The translations under genes were made by a program, and so were the position numbers. From assembly GCA_017470425.1 (NCBI GenBank), contig JAFUYT010000020.1, forward strand, positions 1-64,000: a stretch of DNA of 64,000 nt. The letters run 5' to 3'. Each line of letters starts with the position of its first letter. The first letter of the stretch is position 1. The DNA comes from Bacteroidaceae bacterium. Its GTDB lineage: Bacteria; Bacteroidota; Bacteroidia; Bacteroidales; Bacteroidaceae. This document shows, piece after piece, positions 8,026 through 17,005 of this stretch. The notes below the pieces were generated by a model. The model made no database searches, was not told where the DNA came from, and saw only the letters and a program-made list of their open reading frames with translations.

Positions 8026-9354
8026 GCTATTGATATCCTTACCTTGGGCTGCTCCAAGAACCTCGTGGATTCTGAGCGCCTGATGGCACAGCTCCGCCGC
8101 GCCGGCTACGTCGTGCGCCACGACCCGGAAGTCTGCGAGGGCGATATCTGCATCATCAACACCTGCGGCTTCATCGGCGATGCCAAAGAAGAAAGCATCA
8201 ATGTCATCCTCGAGCAAGGTCAGCGCAAAGAAGAAGGCTCCCTGCGCAAGCTCTTCGTGATGGGGTGCCTCTCGCAGCGCTATCTCGCTGAATTGCAGAC
8301 AGAGATCCCCGAAGTCGATGGCTGGTACGGAAAGTTCGACTGGTCGCGCATCCTCGCCGACCTCGGTCATGCCTGGGATGATGCCCTCACGCCTGGACGT
8401 GCGATAACGACACCTTCGCACTACGCCTACATCAAGATCAGCGAAGGCTGCAACCGCCACTGTTCATACTGTGCCATTCCCATCATTACGGGACACCACG
8501 TGAGCCGCCCGATGGAAGAGATCCTGGAGGAGGTGCGGCAGTTGGTGGCTGTCGGCGTGAAGGAGTTCAATGTCATTGCACAGGAACTGACCTTTTATGG
8601 TGTTGACCTCTATCACCGCCGCGCCATTGCCGAGCTCATTGACCGCATGGCTGACATCGAGGGTGTAGAGTGGATCCGGCTGCACTATGCTTACCCGGCG
8701 GACTTCCCGTGGGAGCTGCTGCCTGTCATCAACCGCCACCCGAACATCTGCCGCTATTTAGACATCGCCCTGCAGCACATTGCCGACCCCGTGCTCACTG
8801 CTATGCGCCGCCACATCACGAAGGAGGAAACCTACGCTTTCGTGGAGCGCATCCGTCGTGAAGTGCCCGGCATCCATCTGCGCACAACCCTCATGGTAGG
8901 CCACCCCGGCGAGACCGAAGAAGGTTTCCAGGAGCTCTTAGAGTTCACGCGCTGGGCGCGCTTCGAGCGCATGGGTGCCTTTGCCTATAGCGAGGAAGAG
9001 GGCACACACAGCGCCGAGGCGTTCACCGACGACATCCCCGAGGAGGTCAAGCAAGTGCGCCTCTCGAAGCTCATGCGCCTCCAGCAGCGCATCTCCGGCG
9101 ATATTCAGGAGGCGAAAGTCGGCACCGTGCAGCGCGTCGTCATCGACCGGCGCGAGGGCGACTACTTCGTAGGGCGCACGCAATATGACTCCCCCGAGGT
9201 GGATCCCGAGGTGCTCGTGGCGGTCGCCGACCTGGCGGCGGCAGGCATCACCGACCCCGTCGGTCAGTTCCTCAACCTCCGCATCACCTCTGCCGACGAC
9301 TTCGACCTCTATGCCAAACCCGAAACAGACAATACATCGTTAACGAATGAATAA
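7957..9354 (+). CDS. rimO: Ribosomal protein S12 methylthiotransferase RimO
   Basis: Radical SAM enzyme that adds a methylthio group to an aspartate of ribosomal protein S12. The N-terminal MTTase domain starts at IDILTLGCSKNLVDSERLM, with further cysteines in INTCGF and MGCLS. The radical SAM cluster is CNRHCSYC at about 165-172. A TRAM domain closes the protein (VIDRREGDYFVGRTQYD). Twelve residues (TAPSLIGRAGGE) before the first conserved strand come from an inserted palindromic element, making the N-terminus about 20 residues longer than the family core needs. The gene overlaps the next (HU) by 8 bases. Confidence 0.95.
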   Translation: MTMNSSTAKHTAPSLIGRAGGESAIDILTLGCSKNLVDSERLMAQLRRAGYVVRHDPEVCEGDICIINTCGFIGDAKEESINVILEQGQRKEEGSLRKLFVMGCLSQRYLAELQTEIPEVDGWYGKFDWSRILADLGHAWDDALTPGRAITTPSHYAYIKISEGCNRHCSYCAIPIITGHHVSRPMEEILEEVRQLVAVGVKEFNVIAQELTFYGVDLYHRRAIAELIDRMADIEGVEWIRLHYAYPADFPWELLPVINRHPNICRYLDIALQHIADPVLTAMRRHITKEETYAFVERIRREVPGIHLRTTLMVGHPGETEEGFQELLEFTRWARFERMGAFAYSEEEGTHSAEAFTDDIPEEVKQVRLSKLMRLQQRISGDIQEAKVGTVQRVVIDRREGDYFVGRTQYDSPEVDPEVLVAVADLAAAGITDPVGQFLNLRITSADDFDLYAKPETDNTSLTNE

Positions 9355-9634
9355 TAAGGAATTTATCTCAACCCTCGCGCAGAAAGAAGGTCTCTTGCAG
9401 CGCGATACACAGAAGCTGGTGAACCTGCTGGTGGCAGAGCTGACAGCCCAGTTCGAGAGCGGGCATCAGCTGGCCGTGCAGAACTTCGGTCAGTTCGAAG
9501 TGAAGAAGAAGATGGAGCGCGTCGTCGTGAACCCCTCCACGGGTCAGCGGATGCTCGTTCCCCCGAAATTGGTGCTCAACTTCAAGACATTCTCCGCTCT
9601 CCGTGAGCGCACCCAGAAAGGAGGTGAGGCATGA
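9347..9634 (+). CDS. HU family DNA-binding protein
   Basis: A 95-residue HU/IHF-fold protein that should bend and bind DNA as a dimer. The pattern MNNKEFISTLAQKEGL, LAVQNFGQFEVKKK and RVVVNPSTGQRMLVPPK shows the dimerisation helices and the beta-arm with the proline-bearing tip (VNPSTG). It overlaps rimO and is overlapped by the next gene (ATGA junction), so rimO, this gene and the HU-LysM gene are probably co-translated. Confidence 0.9.
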   Translation: MNNKEFISTLAQKEGLLQRDTQKLVNLLVAELTAQFESGHQLAVQNFGQFEVKKKMERVVVNPSTGQRMLVPPKLVLNFKTFSALRERTQKGGEA

Positions 9635-10920
9635 GTGATACGCGTCTGACGCCTACCGACCTGTCGGCAGCCCTTGCTCGTCGTGGCAGCCTTCCCCGCC
9701 GCTATTGCGAGGATTTCGTCCGTTCCTTCTTCGAGGTCATCGAGGATGGACTTGTGCACGAGAATGTAGTGAAAGTCAAGGGCTTCGGGACCTTCAAGGT
9801 CGTTGATGTCGATGCCCGTGAGAGCGTGAACGTCAGCACCGGCGAGCGTTTCGAGATCGGTTCCCACACGAAAATCAGCTTCACGCCCGACGCCGCCCTC
9901 CGCGACGCTGTCAACAAACCCTTCCTGGAGTTCCAAACCGTTGTCATCAACGAAGGCACCGACATCGCCAAGATGGAAGCCATAGAGGAAGAAGTTACTG
10001 AACCTCAGACGGAGATTCCTGTTGCTGAGGACGTCCCCGTTGCATTGACAGCTGTTACAAAAGAACCTGTTGCAGAAGAGCCTGTTGCAGAAGAGCCTAT
10101 AGCAGAAGAACCCGTAGCAGAGGAGCCCGTAGCGGAAGAACCCGTAGCAGAGGAATCTGTTGAAGAAGAACCCGTTGTGGAAGAGCCTGTTGCAGAGGAG
10201 CCTGCAGCGGAAGAACCTGTAGCAGAGGAGCCTGTAGCAGAGGAACCTGTAGCAGAGGAGCCTGTAGCAGAAGAGCCTGTTGCAGAAGAGCCTGCAGCGG
10301 AAGAACCTGTAGCAGAAAAAGCTGCGGTAGTTGCTCCGTCTTGTGAAAAGCGCTGCCACTGCCATTGCTGGTGCCACGCGCTGATGGGGCTGTTGCTGGC
10401 GTTGTTCTTCACAGCCTTGGGTTATTGCCTGGCTTACTACTGGCGCCCCATTGAACTTCCCGAGTTGAAGTGCGAACGTGAGCAGTCGCAGCAGGAAGGC
10501 AGCCAAGCAGCGCAACCCGCAGAGGCTCAACCTGCAGAGGCTCAATCTGTTGGCGCTCAGGCGCAGAAGGGAGAGCCCGTCGTTGCCGACAGCACAACTG
10601 CAGCGCCTGCCACCCTCGCCGCTACGCAGAATCAGAAAGTTCCCTCCGAGACACAGAGCTATCCGCAGCTGGAAGGTGGTGACTATTGGATTGTCGGTGA
10701 ACTGGGTACAGAGAAGATGACAGCCGGTAAGACGCTGCTGAACATGGCGCTCAAGTACTACAAGAACAAGGATCTCTTCATCTATATCTGCACGATGAAC
10801 GACATCACCAACCCCGACATCGTGCCTCTGGATAAGGAGCTCCGCATACCCGCACTCAAAGACAAGAAGACTGGCATGACTCCGCAGGAGGTGGCCAATG
10901 CCGCAAAGAACAAGAACTAA
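9631..10920 (+). CDS. HU-domain protein with repeat linker, membrane segment and LysM-like end
   Basis: 429 residues with four parts. Residues 1-95 are an HU/IHF-like DNA-binding fold (YCEDFVRSFFEVIEDGL, VKVKGFGTFKVVDVDARESV, NVSTGERFEIG). Residues ~140-230 are about 17 tandem pentapeptides of type PVAEE. A Cys/His cluster (CEKRCHCHCWCHA) precedes one transmembrane helix at about 250-272. After a low-complexity Gln/Ala stretch, residues ~360-412 look LysM-like (GKTLLNMALKYYKNKDLFIYI, ending in LDKELRIP). The order suggests a DNA-binding head in the cytoplasm tethered through the membrane to a periplasmic, perhaps peptidoglycan-binding, domain. That topology is inferred. It overlaps the upstream HU gene by 4 bases. 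Confidence 0.8.
   Translation: MSDTRLTPTDLSAALARRGSLPRRYCEDFVRSFFEVIEDGLVHENVVKVKGFGTFKVVDVDARESVNVSTGERFEIGSHTKISFTPDAALRDAVNKPFLEFQTVVINEGTDIAKMEAIEEEVTEPQTEIPVAEDVPVALTAVTKEPVAEEPVAEEPIAEEPVAEEPVAEEPVAEESVEEEPVVEEPVAEEPAAEEPVAEEPVAEEPVAEEPVAEEPVAEEPAAEEPVAEKAAVVAPSCEKRCHCHCWCHALMGLLLALFFTALGYCLAYYWRPIELPELKCEREQSQQEGSQAAQPAEAQPAEAQSVGAQAQKGEPVVADSTTAAPATLAATQNQKVPSETQSYPQLEGGDYWIVGELGTEKMTAGKTLLNMALKYYKNKDLFIYICTMNDITNPDIVPLDKELRIPALKDKKTGMTPQEVANAAKNKN
10066..10320 (+). repeat. Tandem 15-base repeat coding PVAEE
   Basis: About 17 consecutive 15-base units (GAACCTGTAGCAGAG and variants) encode PVAEE, PAAEE and PIAEE. The array is free of frameshifts. Its copy number is likely to vary between strains. 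Confidence 0.9.
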
Positions 10921-10944
10921 TCATCGAACACACATTATATCATT

Positions 10945-11940
10945 ATGGCAGAATCCATTGACATTCGCGCGCTGAATGACTTGATAGAGCGTCAGAGCGC
11001 TTTCGTCACCAATCTGATGACGGGCATGGACCAGACGATTGTCGGTCAGCGTCATCTCGTAGAATCCCTTCTCATCGGCCTCCTCTCCGATGGCCACGTC
11101 CTTCTGGAGGGCGTGCCCGGCTTGGCAAAGACCTTGGCCATCAAGACCTTGGCGCAGCTCATCGATGCCAAGTTCAGCCGCATCCAGTTCACCCCCGACC
11201 TGTTGCCCGCTGACGTCACCGGCACGATGATCTACTCACAGAAGGACGAGAGGTTCCAGGTGGAGCAGGGTCCCGTCTTCGCCAACTTCGTGCTGGCGGA
11301 CGAGATCAACCGTGCCCCTGCGAAGGTGCAGAGCGCCTTGCTCGAGGCGATGCAGGAGCGCGAGGTGACCATCGGCAAGCAGACGTTCCAGCTGCCCTCG
11401 CCCTTCCTGGTGATGGCAACCCAGAACCCCATCGAGCAGGAGGGCACCTACCCGCTGCCCGAGGCACAGGTGGATCGTTTCATGCTGAAGGTCGTCATTG
11501 ACTATCCGAAGCTCGACGAGGAGAAGAAGATCATCCGCCAGAACATCAGTGGCGAGAAGACCGTCGTGACGCCCGTGCTCACCACCGCCGACATCCTCGA
11601 AGCCCGCAAGGTCGTGCGCCAGGTCTATCTCGACGAGAAGATTGAGCAGTACATCGCCGACATCGTCTTTGCCACCCGCTTCCCCGAGAAGTACGGGCTG
11701 AAGGAGATCGAGGACTACATCGAGTTCGGCGGCTCCCCCCGTGCCAGCATCAATCTGGCGCTGGCTGCCCGTGCCTACGCCTTCATCAAGCGCCGCGGCT
11801 ATGTCATCCCCGAGGACGTCCGCGCAGTGGCTCACGACGTGCTGCGCCACCGCATCGGTCTCACCTACGAAGCCGAGGCCAACAACGTCAGTGCCGAGGA
11901 GATCGTCTCGAAGATTCTCAACAAGGTGGAAGTGCCCTGA
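10945..11940 (+). CDS. MoxR-family AAA+ ATPase
   Basis: AAA+ chaperone-like ATPase that usually works with VWA-domain partners. Walker A is GVPGLAKT at about 52-59 and Walker B is VLADEINRAPAKVQ. The sensor region ATQNPIEQEGTYPLPEAQ is the MoxR signature. It heads the aerotolerance (Bat) operon and its stop overlaps the DUF58 start (TGATG), consistent with translational coupling. Confidence 0.95.
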   Translation: MAESIDIRALNDLIERQSAFVTNLMTGMDQTIVGQRHLVESLLIGLLSDGHVLLEGVPGLAKTLAIKTLAQLIDAKFSRIQFTPDLLPADVTGTMIYSQKDERFQVEQGPVFANFVLADEINRAPAKVQSALLEAMQEREVTIGKQTFQLPSPFLVMATQNPIEQEGTYPLPEAQVDRFMLKVVIDYPKLDEEKKIIRQNISGEKTVVTPVLTTADILEARKVVRQVYLDEKIEQYIADIVFATRFPEKYGLKEIEDYIEFGGSPRASINLALAARAYAFIKRRGYVIPEDVRAVAHDVLRHRIGLTYEAEANNVSAEEIVSKILNKVEVP

Positions 11941-12809
11941 TGGAAACATCTGAGATTTTAAAGCGCGTCCGGCAGATCGAGATCAAGACCCGCGGCCTCT
12001 CCAGCAACATCTTTGCCGGCGAGTACCATTCGGCGTTCAAGGGTCGCGGTATGGCGTTCTCGGAGGTGCGCGAGTACCAGTACGGCGATGACATCCGCGA
12101 CATCGAATGGAACGTCACCGCGCGCTTCAACAAGCCCTATATCAAGGTGTTCGAGGAGGAGCGCGAGCTGACGGTGATGTTGCTCGTGGATGTCAGCGGA
12201 AGCCTGGACTTTGGTACGACGGTGCAGACGAAGCGCGACATGACGACAGAGATAGCCGCCACGCTGGCCTTCAGCGCCATCCAGAACAACGACAAGATCG
12301 GGGTTATCTTCTTCTCCGACCGTATCGAGAAGTTCATCCCGCCCAAGAAAGGTCGCAAGCACATCCTCTACATCATCCGTGAACTCCTGGACTTCCACCC
12401 CGCAAGCCAGCGCACCGACATCCGGCAGGCGGTCGAGTACCTGACGCAGGTCATCAAGCGCCGTTGCACGTTTTTCCTGCTCTCTGACTTCATCGACGAG
12501 GGCGACTTCCGGCAGGCGCTGACCATCGCCAACCGCAAGCACGACGTGGTAGCCATCCAGGTCTATGACCGTCGCATCGCGGAGTTGCCCAACGTGGGTC
12601 TGATGCGCGTGAAGGACGCCGAGACGGGTCACCTGCAGTGGGTCGATACGTCGAGCCGCCGTGTGCGCAATGCGCAGTCGCAGTGGTGGCGTGAGAGTCA
12701 GGCGCGCCTGGGCGACATCTTTTCCCGCAGCAACGTGGATCACGTCAGTGTTCGCACCGACCAGGACTATGTCACGGCGCTGCGCAATCTATTTGCTCAG
12801 AGAACATAA
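11940..12809 (+). CDS. DUF58 domain protein of the Bat operon
   Basis: 289 residues. The conserved DUF58 core with GDDIRDIEWNVTARFNKP lies at about 50-65 and precedes a VWA-like segment with a MIDAS-type motif (LLVDVSGSLDFG). No signal peptide or membrane helix is visible, so it should be cytoplasmic or peripherally bound. It lies directly after MoxR; the MoxR-DUF58-BatA/B/D/E order is typical of Bacteroidetes aerotolerance operons. A palindromic element arm begins two bases after its stop. Confidence 0.93.
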   Translation: METSEILKRVRQIEIKTRGLSSNIFAGEYHSAFKGRGMAFSEVREYQYGDDIRDIEWNVTARFNKPYIKVFEEERELTVMLLVDVSGSLDFGTTVQTKRDMTTEIAATLAFSAIQNNDKIGVIFFSDRIEKFIPPKKGRKHILYIIRELLDFHPASQRTDIRQAVEYLTQVIKRRCTFFLLSDFIDEGDFRQALTIANRKHDVVAIQVYDRRIAELPNVGLMRVKDAETGHLQWVDTSSRRVRNAQSQWWRESQARLGDIFSRSNVDHVSVRTDQDYVTALRNLFAQRT

Positions 12810-12811
12810 GG

Positions 12812-12954
12812 GGACTCTCCCCCCTCCCTCCCTTGTAGGGAGGGAGCAGATACACTATAAGGGTGGAAAAGTATATTTAAAATGAAAATATTATTTAAGT
12901 TATTAGCCAAGGTGACCGCTCCCTCCCTCATAGGGAGGGCGGGGGGAGAGTCTC
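12812..12954. repeat. Family A paired palindromic element spanning the 12882 gene start
   Basis: Left arm 12812-12848 (loop TTGTA) and right arm 12919-12954 (loop TCATA) are imperfect inverted copies, each a hairpin of CCCTCCCT/AGGGAGGG. The left arm starts just after the DUF58 stop. The right arm is in frame as APSLIGRAGGES. The AT-rich 70-base spacer contains the next start codon. Confidence 0.9.
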
Positions 12955-14012
12955 TTTTTCTCCTCTTTTGTTTGTGGCCACTGTCTCTTTCAGCCCAGGT
13001 GGTTTTCGAGGCGCGCATCGATTCGATGGTGCTGCTCATCGGTGAGCAGTGTGAGCTGACGCTGGATGTCACCTGCGATGCCCGTCAGAAGCTGAAGATG
13101 CCTGACTTCCGCCCGCAGCAGCCGCTGACGGAAGAGGTGGAGGTGGTCGATAGATTGAGCACCGACACTACCTTCCTCGACGAGGGCAAACGGATGCAGG
13201 TGGTGCAGCGCTACACCATCACGGCGTGGGATTCCGCGTTCGTGCTCCTGCCGCCCTTCGCTGTTGAAGTAGATGGTGAACGCTACGAATCCAAGCAGCT
13301 GGCATTGAAGGTGCTTACGGTTGATGTTGATACCGTGCATGTCGATCGCTTTGCGCCGCCAAAGGATATACAGAACAATCCCTTCTCGTGGGACGACTGG
13401 AAGCCGGTCATCTGGCTCATCGTCGTGCATCAATTGCTGGCGTTGGCGCTGTTGTGGCTCTACACTCGTTGGCACGAGAACAAACCCCTGATCCGCATTA
13501 TCCGCCGCAAGCGTAGGCTGCCCGCCCATCAGGTGGCCATGAACGAAATCGAGCGTATCAAGGGCGAACGCAAGTGGGCAGAGGAGGACAGCAAGGAGTA
13601 CTACACCCAGCTCACCGACACGCTCCGCAACTACATCCGCGAGCGCTACGGTTTCAATGCGATGGAGATGACCTCCGCCGAGATCATCGAGCGTCTCCTG
13701 CAAGAGCAGGACGAGACGGCGCTCGCCGAGCTCCGGCAGCTCTTCCAGACGGCAGACCTCGTGAAGTTCGCCAAGTGGACGACGATGATCAACGAGAACG
13801 ACGCCAACCTCGTCAGCGCCATCGACTTCATCAACCAGACGAAGCAGGAGGTCGATCCCAACGCCCCCGAGGAGGAGGTCATCATCCCCGAGGAGGTGCG
13901 CCAGATCCAGGCTCGCTCGCTCACGATGAAGATCATCATGGGTGTCATCGCCGTCGTGTCCTCCGCGCTGGCTGTCTATGCCCTTTACCTTGTCATTGAC
14001 TTAATCCGTTGA
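12882..14012 (+). CDS. BatD-like membrane protein of the Bat operon
   Basis: 376 residues. The N-terminal n-region MKILFKLLAKV is separated from the hydrophobic signal core LFLLFCLWPLSLSAQ by the in-frame repeat peptide TAPSLIGRAGGES. A periplasmic beta-rich domain (about 40-150) is followed by a membrane helix (~177-197, WLIVVHQLLALALLWLY), a long cytoplasmic helical region (~198-345) and a last membrane helix (~350-374). It matches the small BatD/DUF4381-like proteins encoded between DUF58 and BatA in this operon type. Whether export still works with the repeat inside the signal region is an open question. Confidence 0.8.
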   Translation: MKILFKLLAKVTAPSLIGRAGGESLFLLFCLWPLSLSAQVVFEARIDSMVLLIGEQCELTLDVTCDARQKLKMPDFRPQQPLTEEVEVVDRLSTDTTFLDEGKRMQVVQRYTITAWDSAFVLLPPFAVEVDGERYESKQLALKVLTVDVDTVHVDRFAPPKDIQNNPFSWDDWKPVIWLIVVHQLLALALLWLYTRWHENKPLIRIIRRKRRLPAHQVAMNEIERIKGERKWAEEDSKEYYTQLTDTLRNYIRERYGFNAMEMTSAEIIERLLQEQDETALAELRQLFQTADLVKFAKWTTMINENDANLVSAIDFINQTKQEVDPNAPEEEVIIPEEVRQIQARSLTMKIIMGVIAVVSSALAVYALYLVIDLIR

Positions 14013-14016
14013 AGCT

Positions 14017-15015
14017 ATGCAATTTGCCAATCCATATTTCCTGTTGCTGCTCCTGTTGCTGATACCTTATATATTATGGTATGTGCTGCGGAGCCATGAT
14101 AGTGAGGCATCGCTGCAGGTGTCCTCGACGTCGGCGTTCCGCCGTGCACCGCGCACGCTGACGACCTATCTCGTCCACGCTCCGATGCTCCTGCGCTGCC
14201 TGGCGTTCGTGATGATCGTGCTGGTGCTGTGCCGTCCGCAGACGAGCAATTCGTGGAGCGACCGCACGGTCGAGGGCATCGATATTATGCTTTGCATGGA
14301 TATCTCCACGTCGATGCTGGCCGAGGACCTGCGCCCCAACCGTATCGAGGCGGCCAAGAAGGTAGCCTCGGAGTTCATCTCCGGGCGCCCCAACGACAAC
14401 ATCGGTCTGACCATCTTCGCGGGCGAGAGCTTCACGCAGTGCCCGATGACGACGGATCACGCCGTGCTGTTGAATCTGTTCAACAATGTCAGCTGTGATA
14501 TGGTTCAGCGCGGTCTGATGTCCGACGGCACCGCCATCGGCATGGGTCTGGCGAATGCCATCTCACGCCTGAAGGATTCCAAGGCGAAGTCGAAGGTCAT
14601 CATCCTGTTGACGGACGGCTCCAACAATGCCGGTGACATCTCGCCGCTGACCGCCGCCGAGATCGCCAAGAGCTTCGGCATCCGCGTCTATACCATCGGC
14701 GTGGGCACGAACGGCACTGCGCGCTATCCCTATCCCGTAGGCGGGCATATCGAGTATGTGAATATCCCCGTGGAGATCGACACGAAGACGCTGGCCTCCA
14801 TCGCGGGAACCACCAACGGCGAGTTCTACCGCGCCACCGACAACGCCAAGCTGCGCGAGGTCTATCAGGAGATCGACAAGCTGGAGAAGACGAAGATGAA
14901 CGTGAAGGAGTACTCGAAGCGCTACGAAGCCTTTGCGCCCTTTGCCCTCTTCGCCTGCCTCTTCCTGCTGCTGGAGCTCCTGCTGCGCGAAACCCTACTT
15001 AAAAAGATTCCATAA
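14017..15015 (+). CDS. batA: BatA, VWA-domain aerotolerance protein
   Basis: 332 residues with membrane helices at about 6-22 and 52-70, a VWA domain with a complete MIDAS start (DISTSM, from LCMDISTSMLAED) and conserved TIFAGESFTQCP and LLTDGSNNAGD, and a C-terminal helix at about 308-327. This layout places the VWA domain beside the membrane with two N-terminal anchors and one C-terminal anchor. BatA is thought to form a complex with BatB/C; the operon is known for oxygen tolerance in Bacteroides fragilis, and the exact chemistry is not settled. Confidence 0.93.
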   Translation: MQFANPYFLLLLLLLIPYILWYVLRSHDSEASLQVSSTSAFRRAPRTLTTYLVHAPMLLRCLAFVMIVLVLCRPQTSNSWSDRTVEGIDIMLCMDISTSMLAEDLRPNRIEAAKKVASEFISGRPNDNIGLTIFAGESFTQCPMTTDHAVLLNLFNNVSCDMVQRGLMSDGTAIGMGLANAISRLKDSKAKSKVIILLTDGSNNAGDISPLTAAEIAKSFGIRVYTIGVGTNGTARYPYPVGGHIEYVNIPVEIDTKTLASIAGTTNGEFYRATDNAKLREVYQEIDKLEKTKMNVKEYSKRYEAFAPFALFACLFLLLELLLRETLLKKIP

Positions 15016-15016
15016 A

Positions 15017-15114
15017 GTGACCCCCTCCCTGCCTCCCCGAGGGGAGGGGTTAAGATAGAAAAAATTAACAACAAGCAAAGAGTCTCCTCCTCTCGGGGAG
15101 GTCGGGAGGGGGCT
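15017..15114. repeat. Paired palindromic element between batA and batB
   Basis: Left arm 15017-15054 (hairpin CCTCCCCGAGGGGAGG) and right arm 15080-15114 (CCTCTCGGGGAGG with TCGGGAGGGGG) are inverted. The left arm starts just after the batA stop. Both arms are intergenic here; the batB ATG follows 12 bases after the right arm. Confidence 0.85.
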
Positions 15115-15125
15115 TTATTAGTCTT

Positions 15126-16844
15126 ATGTTCCGATTCGCTAATCCCCTATATCTCTATTTGTTGGCAGTCATCCCTCTGCTGGCTCTCCTGCACTACGGG
15201 ATGGATCTGTTGCGCCGTCGGCGTCTGCGCGAGTATGGCGATCCTGCCTTGTTGAAACCGCTGATGCCCGATGTGTCGCAGTGGCGCCGTGAGCTGAAGT
15301 TCTGGCTCGTCAACGGTGCGCTGGCGATGATGATTTTCTGCCTGGCGCGCCCGCAGTACGGCACCAAGATCGACACGCGCACACGCCGCGGTATCGAGGC
15401 TATCATCGCCCTCGACGTGAGCAACTCTATGATGGCCGAGGACGTGACGCCCAGCCGCCTGGCGAAGTCCAAGATGCTGATCAGCAGCCTCGTCGATAAG
15501 ATGACGGATGACAAGGTCGGTCTCATCGTCTATGCCGGCGACGCGTTCACGCAGTTGCCCATCACGAGTGACTACGTCTCTGCCAAGATGTTCCTCGACA
15601 ACATCTCGCCCGCCATGATCGCCGTGCAGGGCACTGACATCGCGCGCGCCATCGAACTCGCCACGCACAGCTTCACGCAGCAGGAAGGCGTGGGGCGTGC
15701 CATCTTCGTGATCACCGACGGCGAGGACAACGAGGGTGGGGCAGTGGCCGCTGCTAAGGATGCCGCGGGGAAGGGGATGCACGTCTATGTCCTCGGCGTA
15801 GGGTCGCCGGAGGGCGCGCCCATCCCCGTGCCGGGCAGCAACCGCTACATCACGGACAACGCCGGCAACACCGTCGTCTCGAAGCTCAACGAGGAGATGT
15901 GCCGCGAGATCGCCTCTGCCGGTCAGGGCGCCTACATCTATGTCGATAACAGCTCCTCGGCGCAGTCGGCACTGCAGAAATACGTCGATAAGCTGGGCAA
16001 GGCAGAGATGGAGAGCGTGCTCTACAGCGAGTACGACGAGCACTTCCGCGACTTCTCGTGGCTGGCGCTCGTGCTGCTGGTGCTGGATCTGCTGCTGTTG
16101 GCTCGCCGGAACCATGTGCTGGGTCAGGTGCGTCTGTTCCGCGTAGCGCCGAAGGGCGCGGCAGTCGTCGTGGTGGCGCTGGCGCTGTCACAGCCTCTGG
16201 CAGCGCAGGTGCGCAACGACCGCTACTTCATCCGTAGCGGCAACCGCCTGTACCGCGACAGCCTCTTCGCGAAGGCGCAGGTCGATTATCAGAAGGCGCT
16301 GGAGAAGGACAACACCAATGCCGTGGCTCACTACAACCTGGGCAATGCGCAGTTGGCGCAGGGGCAGCCGAAGGATGCCATGAAGAGCTACGAGACGGCC
16401 ACGCGGATGCAGACGAATCCCCGACGCCTGGCGCAGGCATACCACAATATGGGCGTGATCCTGCAGAGCCAGAAGCAGTTCGCCGAGGCCATCGAGTGCT
16501 ACAAGAACGCACTGCGCAAGAATCCGGCGGACGACGAGACGCGCTACAACCTGGCGCTCTGCCAGTACCAGCTCAAGAACCAACCGCAGGATCAGAACCA
16601 GGATCAGAATCAGGACCAGAACCAGGATCAGAACCAAGACCAGCAGCAGCAACAGCAGCAACAACAGCAGCAACAGCAACAGGAGCAGGAGCAGCAGCAA
16701 CAGCAGCAGGAACAGCCCAAGATGTCGCAGGAGAACGCTGAGCAGCTGCTGAAAGCCGCCCAGCAGGAGGAGAAACAGACGCAGGACAAAGTGCAGAAGG
16801 CACAGCAGCAGCCCTCGCGCCGACAGCTGGAGAAGCAGTGGTAA
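15126..16844 (+). CDS. batB: BatB-BatC fusion, VWA domain plus TPR repeats
   Basis: 572 residues. Two N-terminal membrane helices are followed by a VWA domain with MIDAS motif (ALDVSNSMMAED) and IVYAGDAFTQLP. Further membrane segments lie near residues 313-330 and 343-362. A BatC-like part of three TPR motifs follows (~375-485; NAVAHYNLGNAQLAQGQ, AYHNMGVILQSQKQFAEAIECYKNAL). The end is a low-complexity tail of NQDQ units, a Gln run and a charged helix. The fusion joins proteins that are separate in many Bacteroides. The DNA for the tail (16589-16720) is a CAG/CAA and AACCAGGATCAG repeat. Confidence 0.9.
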   Translation: MFRFANPLYLYLLAVIPLLALLHYGMDLLRRRRLREYGDPALLKPLMPDVSQWRRELKFWLVNGALAMMIFCLARPQYGTKIDTRTRRGIEAIIALDVSNSMMAEDVTPSRLAKSKMLISSLVDKMTDDKVGLIVYAGDAFTQLPITSDYVSAKMFLDNISPAMIAVQGTDIARAIELATHSFTQQEGVGRAIFVITDGEDNEGGAVAAAKDAAGKGMHVYVLGVGSPEGAPIPVPGSNRYITDNAGNTVVSKLNEEMCREIASAGQGAYIYVDNSSSAQSALQKYVDKLGKAEMESVLYSEYDEHFRDFSWLALVLLVLDLLLLARRNHVLGQVRLFRVAPKGAAVVVVALALSQPLAAQVRNDRYFIRSGNRLYRDSLFAKAQVDYQKALEKDNTNAVAHYNLGNAQLAQGQPKDAMKSYETATRMQTNPRRLAQAYHNMGVILQSQKQFAEAIECYKNALRKNPADDETRYNLALCQYQLKNQPQDQNQDQNQDQNQDQNQDQQQQQQQQQQQQQQEQEQQQQQQEQPKMSQENAEQLLKAAQQEEKQTQDKVQKAQQQPSRRQLEKQW

Positions 16845-16846
16845 AA

Positions 16847-17005
16847 GACTCTCCCCCCGCCCTCCCTATCAGGGAGGGGGCGAATACTTTCAAGAATTAA
16901 ACCATTCATAAAAATGAGAACGATATACAAGTTATTATTGCTCGTTGGACTTACAGTAGCTCCAGTAACTGCTCCCTCCCTCACAGGGAGGACAGGGGTA
17001 GAGTC
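16847..17005. repeat. Family A paired palindromic element spanning the batD start
   Basis: Left arm 16847-16882 (hairpin CCCTCCCTATCAGGGAGGG) begins two bases after the batB/C stop. Right arm 16971-17005 is read in frame as APSLTGRTGVES, a decayed copy of APSLIGRAGGES. The spacer contains the batD start codon and n-region. Confidence 0.88.

Noticed and set aside
10005..10412. Minus-strand frame with ATGSS repeats, resembling an adhesin
   Set aside because: It is the complement of the PVAEE repeat in the HU-LysM gene.
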